Shown here: piece after piece, positions 45,001 to 51,302 of the stretch
Layout: each line of letters opens with the position of its first letter
Numbering within the stretch: the first letter of the stretch is position 1
Source: a virus
Reading direction: 5' to 3' (one strand)
Length of the DNA stretch: 51,302 nucleotides
Virus record (IMG/VR): IMGVR_UViG_3300032284_000788
Location: 1 to 51,302 of that record
The notes under the pieces: model-generated
The model's database searches: none
Told to the model about the DNA's origin: nothing
Seen by the model: only the letters and a program-made list of their open reading frames with translations
Translations under genes and position numbers: made by a program

Positions 45001-48000
45001 ACGGTTACGGTAACCCACTCAATTCATTAGGTATTGATCCTTGGCAACTTACACAGAAGATTTTTAGTCCAATTCTTCAAGATACAGAAGAGTTTGGTAA
45101 TAAAATTGACGTAAGTCCAGATGCAGGAACTCTTGTTATCGGTGCAACTTTAAGTAATAATAAAACAGTTACTACAATTGATGGTGGCAAAACTTCATTT
45201 GATGCAAAAACTGTCAGATTTGTTGATATTGTCTATCGTAGCGGTGCTGCACATGTTTATGAATATCAGAGCAGTGCTACTGAAACCCCAGACGATCAGG
45301 GAACATTTGTATTTGCAAAACTGTTGAGTCAGAATACTATATCTAGCTATGATAAGTTTGCTACTGGCGTTGCTATTAGTAAAAACTTTATCTTAATTGG
45401 TGCACCTAACGGAAAAGTTTTAGGTAACCCTGCTGGTGTAATGCACGTTTATTACAACAAAAATGGTGATCGAGTTTGGAATACTATACGTGAGGGCGGA
45501 ACTAATTACGACAGTCGAATGGCCGAACGTGTTTACCTATACAACTCAACCACAAGTAAATTGATCGCAGATTTACCAATAATTGATTTGCAACATAATA
45601 GACTTCCTGGCAGTGCTGAAAGTTATATCGATTACACAATCAATTATGACCCTGCAGTTTATAATAAAGTTCCAACAACAGTTAGCTTCAGTTATGATAC
45701 AAAAAATAATTGGGGAAAAGAAAAAGTAGGAACACTGTGGTGGGATACTAATACTATAAAGTATTATGATAATAGTCAAGGAACTACATTAGACCAGTTT
45801 AATAACTGGGGTCTTGCATTCCCAGGAAGTAAAGTATCCATATACGAATGGATTGAAAGTAATCTTTCACCTAAAGACTATGCTGCAGTTAATCCAAATC
45901 ATTTACCACTTTATACAGTAAATGATGTATACAGTGTTCGCTCAGAAATAGATCAATCAACTGGTCTAGCCGTATCTAAGTATTATTTTTGGATACGCAA
46001 CAGTGTTTCTGTGCCAGCGGACAATTCACGTCCTAGTGCATTTGAATTGCAGAATAATATATCTTCTCCACGTAACTTTGGAGAACCATTTGCAGCAATT
46101 ATTAATAAAAAAGCAATTGCAATTTATAATTGCCAAACGCTGGTTGGAGATGACACAAATCTAGTAATTGAATATAAGAATCAGATAAAGCCACAGTTGA
46201 CACACACTGAATGGACAATGTTCGATGATGGAACTGATTTAGGCGTTGCTGAAGATTTCATCAACAAGATTCGTGATAGTATGGCACTGCAGGATGGTAG
46301 CGGACGCACTGTTCCTGATCCTAAACTACCAATTGGACAACGTTATGGAACAAGTATACGTCCACGTCAAAGTGTTTTCTCTGCACCATTCGCTGCAAGA
46401 AAACTATTTGTTTCTGAGTTAAATTACATTTGCTCTGTCTACCCAATGGCTCTAGTAAGAAGCCAATCAATTAAAGAACTAAACAATGCTGAGCCAGAAC
46501 CAACTGTAGATTTATATGATATAAAGGTTGATACCAACATAGAATTGGGATACCTTGACAAAATATTATATAAGGCAAATACACGAGTATTGGTAAAAAA
46601 TGATACATCAATCGGTGGTGGTTGGGCATTATATTACCTTAATGTAAATGTTGCAAATGAAAATATAAGAACTTGGAATCTATATCGTGTTCAAAAATAT
46701 GACATTACAAAGTATTGGAACTATACAGACTGGTTTAGTACAAAATATAATGCAAAAATACCGCCAACTTATACTGTTGACACAGAAAGCCAGATTAGTA
46801 GCTTGTCTCTTAACATCAATGACATAATTTATGTTAAAAATAGTAATGAAGGTGGATGGAAACTTGTTCTAGTTAACTCTGATAATTTAGAGTTATTGGC
46901 ACAACAAAATGCTACTATATCTTTCAATAGTAAACTATACAGTCAATCTGCATCTGGTCAAGGATTTGAATCTAGTGCATTTGAAATAACTGGTTACGCA
47001 ACCGATTGTAACCTAGAGTTTGCAGCAATATTTGATATTGTTACTAATTCAATGTTAACAAATGAATATCGCACAGAGTTTAAAACCCTTATTAAGCTCA
47101 TGATTGACACTATTGCAAATCAACATCTGCAGACAGATTGGTTGATGAAAACTAGCTTTATTGACCTATATCACCGTGTTCGTGGTCTTGATCCGCTGCC
47201 CGTGTATCTACCTCAACCAGAAAAGGTTGTGACTGATTTCTTTGCAGAAGTTAAACCATATCATACAAAGTTGAAGCAGTATGTTGCTAGATACGACAAC
47301 TCAAATAACGTTGACGTTGCAAATACAGGCGTATCAGATTTTGATCTACAGCCATATTATAATGCAGGTTTGAAAAAGTATCGCAGTCCACAACTTGGAA
47401 ATATATTAGATTCTGATCAGCTAGCAAATCAATCAATTTATCAACCATGGGTTAATCATCACACTTATCAGATTAACAGAATCGACATTTATAATGGTGG
47501 TAGCGGTTACACTGCTGCAACTACTGTTACGATTGTCGGAGATGGTAATGGTGCAACAGCTAAAGCACTTGTGCTAGGCGGAACAATTTATAGCATAATT
47601 ATTACAAATCCTGGATCTGGCTATACATATGCAACTGTTCAAATTCGTGGTCTTGGTCAAGGTGCAATGGCATATGCTATTTTAAATGATGGTCTTGTTA
47701 GAAATATTAATACTATTGTAAAGTTTGATCGCTATACATATTTTAATAATATACAAGATTGGTCACCAAATACTCACTATGCAATTGACACTGTAGTAGT
47801 AAACAATGCAGAACCGTATCGTGTAATTATTGATCACACCAGCGGCGACATATTTGATTTTGTAAAGTTTTTACCACTTATTGTAAAAGTATGGTATCCA
47901 AATACCGAGTACACTCAGTATGATATTATAATTTATAAGAACACTAGTTATATTGCAAATGCTAATTTTACTAGTAATACTGTATTTGACACCAATAATC

Positions 48001-50513
48001 TAAGTGTTTACAACGGTTTATGGTTAGATAATGCCGCTGACCGTGTGTGGGCATACTATAGCCCACTTAGTGGAATGGCTGGACGTGATCTTGCTCAAGT
48101 AATGGTAGGAATGGAATATAGCGGTGTTGGAGTTATTGGTCAAGATTTCAACCAAACTCCTGGTTTTGATATCGGAAATTATGATTCTTTAGTTTATGAT
48201 TTGACTTCGACCGTAGATGAAAATGGTATTCTTGATGTTTATGGTATTCAGGCACTTGATTCTAAGATTAGTAGCAGCTTTACTGATACTGGTTTAGGAA
48301 TACGTCCTGAAGATATCAACATTGACGGTGGTAAGTTTGTTGATCAATACAATAGCCATGCTCCCGAAGAATTAATACCAGGTATTATCCAAGATACTCT
48401 TGATATTACGGTAAGAACATTACCGCAATCAACGGGTAACCCAGATATTAAAGTGTTTACTGCAAAATATAATTCAGAAGCAACAATTAGTTTTGACCCT
48501 AAAAATACGGGAGTGACATGGCCTATTGGTGGAATTGAAAAGTTTATCGTCGTTGATCGTATCACTGGTACATTAACAGAAAGCACAGACTATGTTGTAG
48601 ACTGGCAAGATTTGGTTATAAAACTAGTTAATACTCCAAATCCATTAACATCATATTACATTATTATGTTAGGAAGCACTGGTTTAAGTTCCGTGTTTGA
48701 TGGAGAATACGTTGCCACAGGAACCGAAACTGATTTTGATATACCAAACAGTACATTAAACTCAGTTGAACAGGCATACGTTAAGGTAAACGGAAAAGTT
48801 GTTAGTAACTGGATGTTAGTTAATAAGCAATTAAATGGCAGAGGTATATTATCAGTAAGATTTGACACTCCACCAAATGCTAACGATTATGTTCAAGTGC
48901 ACCTATATGCAATTCCGTTAGGCATAAGAGCTTATATGGAAGCTACAGAACAATCGTTTAAGGTCAGTAGTACTCCTACATATCCAGCAGATTATAGTTT
49001 TGTGTTGGACAATACTGCAGAATATATTGAACCTATTAGTTCGTTTGCAATTGTTCGTCTTAATAATTCTGATTTGATTCCCCCACAACAAAGCTACTAT
49101 GTTGGTGACGGTATTACTTCAAGCTATAATTTAACTAGTTCGCTTAATAAGAATATTTCAATAATTTCTGATGCCGAATTGTTGGTTATTTTGAATGGAG
49201 TAATACAAATTAACGGTGTGGATTATACTGTTACCCGTGACCCAGCAAACTTAGTAATGCCCGTTATTAACTTTACTAAGATTCCTCCTTATAATAGTCG
49301 TATTGTGTTCAGCGATAGTAGTAGTGCAGATTTTAAAATCTATAGCACTGTTGATGACTCTGGAAAATATACTAAATCGTCACTGTGGTTAAACTCAGCA
49401 CTGACAATTCCGCCTAATAGTACTATTTCTGTATTAGTAATGGGTAACCACGATACTACTGATCTGTATACAAAAATGTTTAGTGGATCAAGTGTTCCGC
49501 TTACAATCGTGGGTGATACTGGATTTGAAAGTTTCGGATTTGAAGTAAAAGCGTTTGACAACGAAATCACTAGTAATATCATAACGACAGCTACGTTTAG
49601 TTCAGGTAGTCCATATATTACCGTTGCTAGTTCAACTGGTATTTTAATTGGGCAAGAAGTTTCTGGTGATGGCATTCAGGATACTTCAAAGGTCGTAGCA
49701 ATCAATGGAACAGCAATTTCGTTGAGTCTTCCAACCACTAGCAATGGTTCTGGAGTCACGGTGACATTCGCAGGAACTAGTATTGTCACTCCAACATATA
49801 TTTTACCACGTGCGATTAATAATATTAATCAGATTTATGTTACAGTAAAAGACCCAGGAACCATCGGCGGTAGACCACTGATACCATATCAAGATTATAT
49901 TCTACAAAACTCAACTACTATAGTATTGAGTGCTGCATTGAATATAAATCCTAATAGTATTATTACTGTTCGCATGTTTGGTAATAGCATTCGCCAAAAT
50001 GCTGCTACATTCAGAATATTCAAGGACATCAGAGATAATACTAGATATTATTCAATTAAACCTAGTAAAACTACACGTCTTGTTAAAGATTTGGTTCTCT
50101 CTGATTCTTGGATATATTGTGAAGATGTGACCAAGTTACAAGTTCCTGATCCAAAGAACAATCGTGCTGGTGTAGTATTGATAAATGGTGAAAGAATAAC
50201 CTATGGTTATGTTGACGTAGAAGGTAACAGACTTGGAAATCTTCGCCGTGGAACTGCTGGAACTGGTGCTGCAACTGTTCATCAAAGTGGAACAGATGTA
50301 TACGATAGTAGTTTTGCACTTGAGATACCAAATAGTGCCGATACTATTGTAACATTGCCAGCTAACAAAGATGCATATATAACAAATAGTTATAATGCAA
50401 CTATACATGTTGCTGCGGGTGGAACAATTAAGCAAGGAAAACTGTTTACTAACATCGGTGAAAGCATACAGGTAAGTAATACAGCACAAGCTCAGTTTAT
50501 TAGAGAGTCATAA
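36078..50513 (+). CDS. Giant 4811-residue modular baseplate/fibre protein (gp7 position)
   Basis: A single open frame of 14.4 kb lies directly after gp6, where T4 has gp7 (1032 aa). The N-terminus (MAKRKSLDFLPSVFKTPSNQ, RFLNATIDQLIQEPSLKKIY) is the conserved start of the large protein after gp6 in marine T4-like phages. Modules seen: five copies of a VGM-x-V-x-G-x-x-I-x-x-GT beta module (near 350, 745, 840, 2541 and 4505); at least six NG-x(6)-DYT beta modules; CBM5/12-like segments near 2018, 3890 and 3937; and seven FG-GAP-like blades at about 2430-3130. The C-terminus has VLINGERITYGYV and LRRGTAGTGA. Likely a baseplate periphery or fibre-network protein with carbohydrate contacts. No signal peptide or enzymatic motif was noted. 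Confidence 0.85.
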   Translation: MAKRKSLDFLPSVFKTPSNQRFLNATIDQLIQEPSLKKIYGYIGQQDQSSVFQPTDYYISESDKYAQFYQLEPGVVIKKRDFNSNTYKVHNVYGYQDLLNQFVNDGGLNNNHDRLFKNTYYNYNGFVDLDKLTNYRQYYWAPNGPLTVDVTAGGVPLEKEFFIHRTSYISNNQTEIQSASLGKTGYTIDGYNKGVNPTLILRRGGQYTFNVGQAGHKFWIQTETGTSGVSSLQSNISTRDILGVQNNGSDVGNVTFSVPLKTAQDSLINLPSIQDIDMIVHAPYDAIQGQNYDNFIKSFSLDGVRSFDTKLINIIWPNDSTWGDVPLTQRGGIWQVTVDNNEIIPGNLAATTNATFNINSNSIIVDNVTNIGIGQFIVCSTISGIPYGTVVTAINGNAITLSNVVNINNLTAPVYFYNPVQNTNYRNMKLQYVSDWNNGYKVFVKQGDQYGHTYSYKDAFGQIVKYPTITAPLDTLYYVDADNPLIYGEIRIVDPDPASVLNVDNIIGRDYYTSPNGVEFTSGLKIKFTGIINPSTYQDREYVVENVGKSIRLIAWDDLATPENINQNLTELFSADNIGYDTELFDQSLNAPEQKDYITINRSSVDGNAWSRNNRWFHRDVLQYAATFTGQTYIFDSNLQAKRPIVEFFPDLKLFNYGTNYAGSVSAVDSITTNAFLQVEGQNEYAIKVSTHAKDVENYTSDGVLLQNGLTVIFTNDADPIVRSTIYQVETIRPRTDAATYYPTTTQSSSIGSNTLYISDLTGLQVGMKVAGTNIAAGTVITSFNYNDINSKTDHGGIVYINNSVLATVAQGTVITFDNTTLDPVTRAYANFYASTYKTSVTNSNALYINNINSLTIGQAVFGAGIPTNTTITSVDKTNGIIYISNDVTQDIPAFTSIGFNNGATQVHLVPVKTVSNGDNVLITNGITKKGYMYYYVDGVWYSAQQRDSRPQFPLFDMVDNNGISFTDTARYPSTTFSGSKLFGYAIGNGKRDSELGFPLQYKTIGNIGDIVFQNYYSTDTFTYSEVTTPVNIGYVPVIVGWNDYTFANGWSRVNDKSKQYICLTFTASTSTYNNFDLGVVYENSYFENNLFVYVNGVLQDKKVYTLKINETTSILSFNNDLVVNDRLFIKIYGTSSAYKQTYTMPRNITNNSDNTDFTTITLGQIRNHVIELGDNTLDLVGLPAGENNFRDIDYTKIGGKLIQHSASARPAALMFSNPDVDPIRALTLASEQYRVFKAQLFDLISNRQFTNSSNYRECLDIILNEFAQTSNSGSNFYYSDMIAGGKNYILNTYTIQDTSYKTFNTVTSYDNVLSTYKSVLIYLNNMLLINGIDYTLSGLTITLSNNLKVNRLDTLSVYEYSSTLGCNIPSTPSKLGLYPKFVPEITVDDTYLDSQNVIIGHDGSVIIAWGDYRDNILLEYEKRVYNNISIEYDNNSDYSLVSVQPGAFRSTGYDLNEWTQLLSSSYLSWSGVNNIDIFTNTTTNDNLFSFNYSQGTDRVFGKNVPGYWRGIYNYFYDTDRPHTNPWEMLGFTVKPTWWEYRYGPAPYSSENLTLWNDLELGLIYNGSPKKSYINSKYARPGLSKIIPVDEHGVLLPPILATLESYDVNTASDNWRIGDCSPQETSWRRSSMYPFAVQIAWCLARPAEYCALKYNTRDVQYNAKLDQILNVKTNSRVFNYSVTGDSEYIPGLNVFIRELLVYNNLDVNANWIEVAANSTFNLVYKMSGYSDKSYLTIVADQVSPQSTNVSVLVPQENYQLKVTKSAPVARAVYSAVIVQKTTTGYQINGFDKSRPYFLTIPSRVNANNYGITVGNDTGVIYRDAEDTVTSYPYGTIFNNKQQVVDFLVSYGRYLEGQGFVFNTVLADNVTVSDWTLSVKEFLFWEQQQWGNDTVIGLTPAGTSLTYNNVYGVVDTISNDHNYTKVVDSDGTTLNGNDYRVYREDNTFSIELKNNQKGIHILDLSIVQYEHTIIFDNVTVFNDILYDEQIGSRQFRLRLDGAKTQGWNGSLYAPGFIINYSDISNWNSYTDYYKGDIVLYKKQYYSAQNFIPGTAKFNTNDWYKINGDLLKKQLIPNMASGAAQFVDFYNPDSADLNTAADIQSKHAVGFQDRQYFTDLGLDRVSQYKFYLGMINQKGSQAVINAFLRNQQNRIDSDIRLNEQWAVKLGSYGGTEHTDKLEFNIGGTTTINNQYLFEFIDNQDPRSPKYNSIKQSDLLISPRNYTTDIFAQTDYNKQIVATTGPVLIANTNATVYDISKIYNISKVNAYLGESSTIWIAADGDNQWGVYRLSQTDKIFVTNVHQSSPSELTFTTNIPHHLSKLDYIMLKNAKITTSSRSTGILDIGGFYRVSDVSGNTFSVKITQDTTIASGTLNAVLLKLINIRFDTVRDFGAFTPARGWQNNEIVYIDNGPNGYDVKKNTDSWSYFETRSPVFSTPADQFGTSISISNKQNLAVVGATGKGSTGQVYVFESEQDNTWHEFIRLTPDSRDVGFGSTVQFNDNNIVAISAPNTNNKGSVYIASVSSQRLALDQVIHYDNLYVTTSIASSNSNVYVSGTGQSLSNFAIGMTVVGAGIPNGTKIANLKTTGSTYNIIGLTKPVNVSGSESIAIYPNLVPGSTFGTSVCTSKDGNWLFVGEPTVGKVFVYKYKKVDTDTNTVIGDNNNTIFGFPNSAQLKGLSHHDVSVRVNGVLKMADLDYIKTPSQDSITFVTAPALGANVSVTYENYFQEVTSFTTDDPEVIGFGSSVSCSADGRHVVVGAKSSNATLDVTYTNAGKAYIFERAIENFVANGQANSFTTTTTFNNPSITIDGVAASGTFYNANNTVVLNSYPISDSIVAVETNAFIPTKILTSDYGQTDSNFGATVKLCPIDCSVYVSATGWNYNSKKNGAVFRFVNVPKLYGVATGTVAGFTMPAGLKLYINDFLVTFIGGGAQQCVNDINRVKIPGVTASLLPTGEIQIVSDINIADNKLRFRNGYGNPLNSLGIDPWQLTQKIFSPILQDTEEFGNKIDVSPDAGTLVIGATLSNNKTVTTIDGGKTSFDAKTVRFVDIVYRSGAAHVYEYQSSATETPDDQGTFVFAKLLSQNTISSYDKFATGVAISKNFILIGAPNGKVLGNPAGVMHVYYNKNGDRVWNTIREGGTNYDSRMAERVYLYNSTTSKLIADLPIIDLQHNRLPGSAESYIDYTINYDPAVYNKVPTTVSFSYDTKNNWGKEKVGTLWWDTNTIKYYDNSQGTTLDQFNNWGLAFPGSKVSIYEWIESNLSPKDYAAVNPNHLPLYTVNDVYSVRSEIDQSTGLAVSKYYFWIRNSVSVPADNSRPSAFELQNNISSPRNFGEPFAAIINKKAIAIYNCQTLVGDDTNLVIEYKNQIKPQLTHTEWTMFDDGTDLGVAEDFINKIRDSMALQDGSGRTVPDPKLPIGQRYGTSIRPRQSVFSAPFAARKLFVSELNYICSVYPMALVRSQSIKELNNAEPEPTVDLYDIKVDTNIELGYLDKILYKANTRVLVKNDTSIGGGWALYYLNVNVANENIRTWNLYRVQKYDITKYWNYTDWFSTKYNAKIPPTYTVDTESQISSLSLNINDIIYVKNSNEGGWKLVLVNSDNLELLAQQNATISFNSKLYSQSASGQGFESSAFEITGYATDCNLEFAAIFDIVTNSMLTNEYRTEFKTLIKLMIDTIANQHLQTDWLMKTSFIDLYHRVRGLDPLPVYLPQPEKVVTDFFAEVKPYHTKLKQYVARYDNSNNVDVANTGVSDFDLQPYYNAGLKKYRSPQLGNILDSDQLANQSIYQPWVNHHTYQINRIDIYNGGSGYTAATTVTIVGDGNGATAKALVLGGTIYSIIITNPGSGYTYATVQIRGLGQGAMAYAILNDGLVRNINTIVKFDRYTYFNNIQDWSPNTHYAIDTVVVNNAEPYRVIIDHTSGDIFDFVKFLPLIVKVWYPNTEYTQYDIIIYKNTSYIANANFTSNTVFDTNNLSVYNGLWLDNAADRVWAYYSPLSGMAGRDLAQVMVGMEYSGVGVIGQDFNQTPGFDIGNYDSLVYDLTSTVDENGILDVYGIQALDSKISSSFTDTGLGIRPEDINIDGGKFVDQYNSHAPEELIPGIIQDTLDITVRTLPQSTGNPDIKVFTAKYNSEATISFDPKNTGVTWPIGGIEKFIVVDRITGTLTESTDYVVDWQDLVIKLVNTPNPLTSYYIIMLGSTGLSSVFDGEYVATGTETDFDIPNSTLNSVEQAYVKVNGKVVSNWMLVNKQLNGRGILSVRFDTPPNANDYVQVHLYAIPLGIRAYMEATEQSFKVSSTPTYPADYSFVLDNTAEYIEPISSFAIVRLNNSDLIPPQQSYYVGDGITSSYNLTSSLNKNISIISDAELLVILNGVIQINGVDYTVTRDPANLVMPVINFTKIPPYNSRIVFSDSSSADFKIYSTVDDSGKYTKSSLWLNSALTIPPNSTISVLVMGNHDTTDLYTKMFSGSSVPLTIVGDTGFESFGFEVKAFDNEITSNIITTATFSSGSPYITVASSTGILIGQEVSGDGIQDTSKVVAINGTAISLSLPTTSNGSGVTVTFAGTSIVTPTYILPRAINNINQIYVTVKDPGTIGGRPLIPYQDYILQNSTTIVLSAALNINPNSIITVRMFGNSIRQNAATFRIFKDIRDNTRYYSIKPSKTTRLVKDLVLSDSWIYCEDVTKLQVPDPKNNRAGVVLINGERITYGYVDVEGNRLGNLRRGTAGTGAATVHQSGTDVYDSSFALEIPNSADTIVTLPANKDAYITNSYNATIHVAAGGTIKQGKLFTNIGESIQVSNTAQAQFIRES

Positions 50514-51196
50514 TGAATAAAACAGTGAATGAAAAACCAATAAATACTAAAACTAAACTTTCTAGGGAACCACAGATGACCAAGCCAAATGAGAATAGCG
50601 GTATTTTATTACAGGGACACATCAAGATTTTCGATCCCAACAGCGGTGAGGTGTTCGTAGATAAAAGAAATGCTATTCATTATGAAAACTTTTCTCTTGC
50701 ACTAGCGCAGAGTTTGTCTAATAGTGGGCAAGGATTTGTTAGTGAAATGGCTTTTGGAAATGGCGGTACAAGTGTTGACAGTACTGGTGTAATCACCTAT
50801 TTGCCTACTAATACCAGTGGCAGCAATAGTAGTTTGTATAATCAAACATATTATAAAGTCGTTGACAACAATAGCACTTATAATCTGGACCCAACCAGAA
50901 ATAAAATGGAAGTTCGTCACATACAGGGAACCGTTTATAGTGATATTTTTGTTACTTGTACCCTTGATTACGGCGAACCAAGTAATCAACAGGCATTTGA
51001 TAATACTACAAACTTTAATGACACGTTCGTATTTGACGAATTGGGCTTGCGTGTGTGGAACGGAAGTACCGTTAACAGTGGAAATTTAATCACTCATGTT
51101 ATTTTTCACCCAATTCAAAAGAGTCTTAACCGTTTGATTCAAGTAGACTATACTGTTCGTGTTCAAACATTAACCAATTTAACGAGTCAGGTGTAA
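50513..51196 (+). CDS. Conserved phage structural protein following the giant gene
   Basis: The protein has 227 residues if it starts at 50513 (TAATG overlap with the giant gene). An alternative start is ATG 50576 (MTKPNENSG), 206 residues, with GGGA at 8-nt spacing and AATAAATA at 50539-50546. The 21 residues in between are low-complexity and polar. GHIKIFDPNSGEVFVDKRNA then IHYENFSLALAQSLSN is a recognisable N-terminal pattern of baseplate-proximal proteins in marine T4-like phages. The rest is beta-rich with LDYGEPSN and LIQVDYTVRV near the C-terminus. The exact T4 counterpart is unclear (gp8 position). Confidence 0.7.
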   Translation: MNKTVNEKPINTKTKLSREPQMTKPNENSGILLQGHIKIFDPNSGEVFVDKRNAIHYENFSLALAQSLSNSGQGFVSEMAFGNGGTSVDSTGVITYLPTNTSGSNSSLYNQTYYKVVDNNSTYNLDPTRNKMEVRHIQGTVYSDIFVTCTLDYGEPSNQQAFDNTTNFNDTFVFDELGLRVWNGSTVNSGNLITHVIFHPIQKSLNRLIQVDYTVRVQTLTNLTSQV

Positions 51197-51200
51197 TTAG

Positions 51201-51302
51201 ATGACGTTTTATGTAAACTTAACCAATGGAAATCAACTTACAACCGTTGCTGACGGTGTGGTAGATACTACCACTACTAGCATCACGCTTATTGGCAAAA
51301 AC
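51201..51302 (+). CDS. Start of another structural gene (partial at right edge)
   Basis: ATG 51201, 4 nt after the preceding stop, with AGGTG upstream, opens a frame that stays open to the edge: MTFYVNLTNGNQLTTVADGV then VDTTTTSITLIGKN. This N-terminal pattern is common in baseplate/fibre-type virion proteins of marine T4-like phages. Only 34 codons are visible, so nothing more can be said. Confidence 0.7.
   Translation, partial: MTFYVNLTNGNQLTTVADGVVDTTTTSITLIGKN

Noticed and set aside
50539-50546. AATAAATA as a late promoter
   Set aside because: It lies inside the coding frame starting at 50513. It could serve the internal ATG 50576, but may equally be a chance match in AT-rich DNA, so it is not listed as a promoter.

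Overview
The window is part of the genome of a large T4-like contractile-tailed phage (myovirus). It carries the diagnostic T4 set: gp20 portal, gp21 protease, gp22 scaffold, gp23 capsid, gp46/gp47 recombination nuclease, gp55 late sigma factor and gp48/53/5/25/6 baseplate proteins. The AT-rich DNA, fibre-type repeats, DUF1127 gene, 2OG-Fe(II) oxygenase, B12-type radical SAM protein and SusA/TauA-type transporter suggest a marine phage. A host among the alphaproteobacteria (pelagimyophage-like) is plausible but is an inference. No rRNA, tRNA, integrase, insertion sequence or CRISPR array was seen.

Layout. (1) 1-11640, mostly minus strand: a fibre gene running off the left edge; an isolated plus-strand DUF1127 gene with its own promoter-like region; a strong terminator; then, read right to left, tape measure, portal, two small head-core genes, protease, scaffold and major capsid protein. 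(2) 11705-12762, plus strand: a gp26-type zinc-ribbon protein followed by a small gp51-position ORF in the -1 frame, with a perfect U UUU UUC slippery heptamer at the overlap. (3) 12763-13196: no gene, but many hairpins. (4) 13197-17194, minus strand: an accessory operon holding a complete NitT/TauT-type ABC importer (binding protein, ATPase, permease), a 2OG-Fe(II) oxygenase and a PP-loop ATP-pyrophosphatase, behind a good sigma-70-like promoter. (5) 17371-24308, minus strand: gp55, a GIY-YIG homing endonuclease, gp47, gp46, an unknown 128-aa protein, a B12-type radical SAM protein and a PD-(D/E)xK-like nuclease. (6) 24362-51302, plus strand: the baseplate block gp48/54, gp53, a hub protein, a gp5-like spike with two cell-wall-degrading domains, gp25, gp6, a single 4811-residue modular protein, and two more structural genes, the last cut by the window edge.

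How it works together. Early or middle genes (gp46/47, the transporter operon) would act on host metabolism and on recombination-dependent replication. gp55 would then direct host RNA polymerase to NATAAATA-type late promoters, which lie in the right orientation ahead of several head, tail and baseplate genes. The most unusual features are the phage-borne TauABC-plus-oxygenase-like operon, the candidate programmed frameshift, and the giant baseplate/fibre protein with an apparent seven-bladed propeller.
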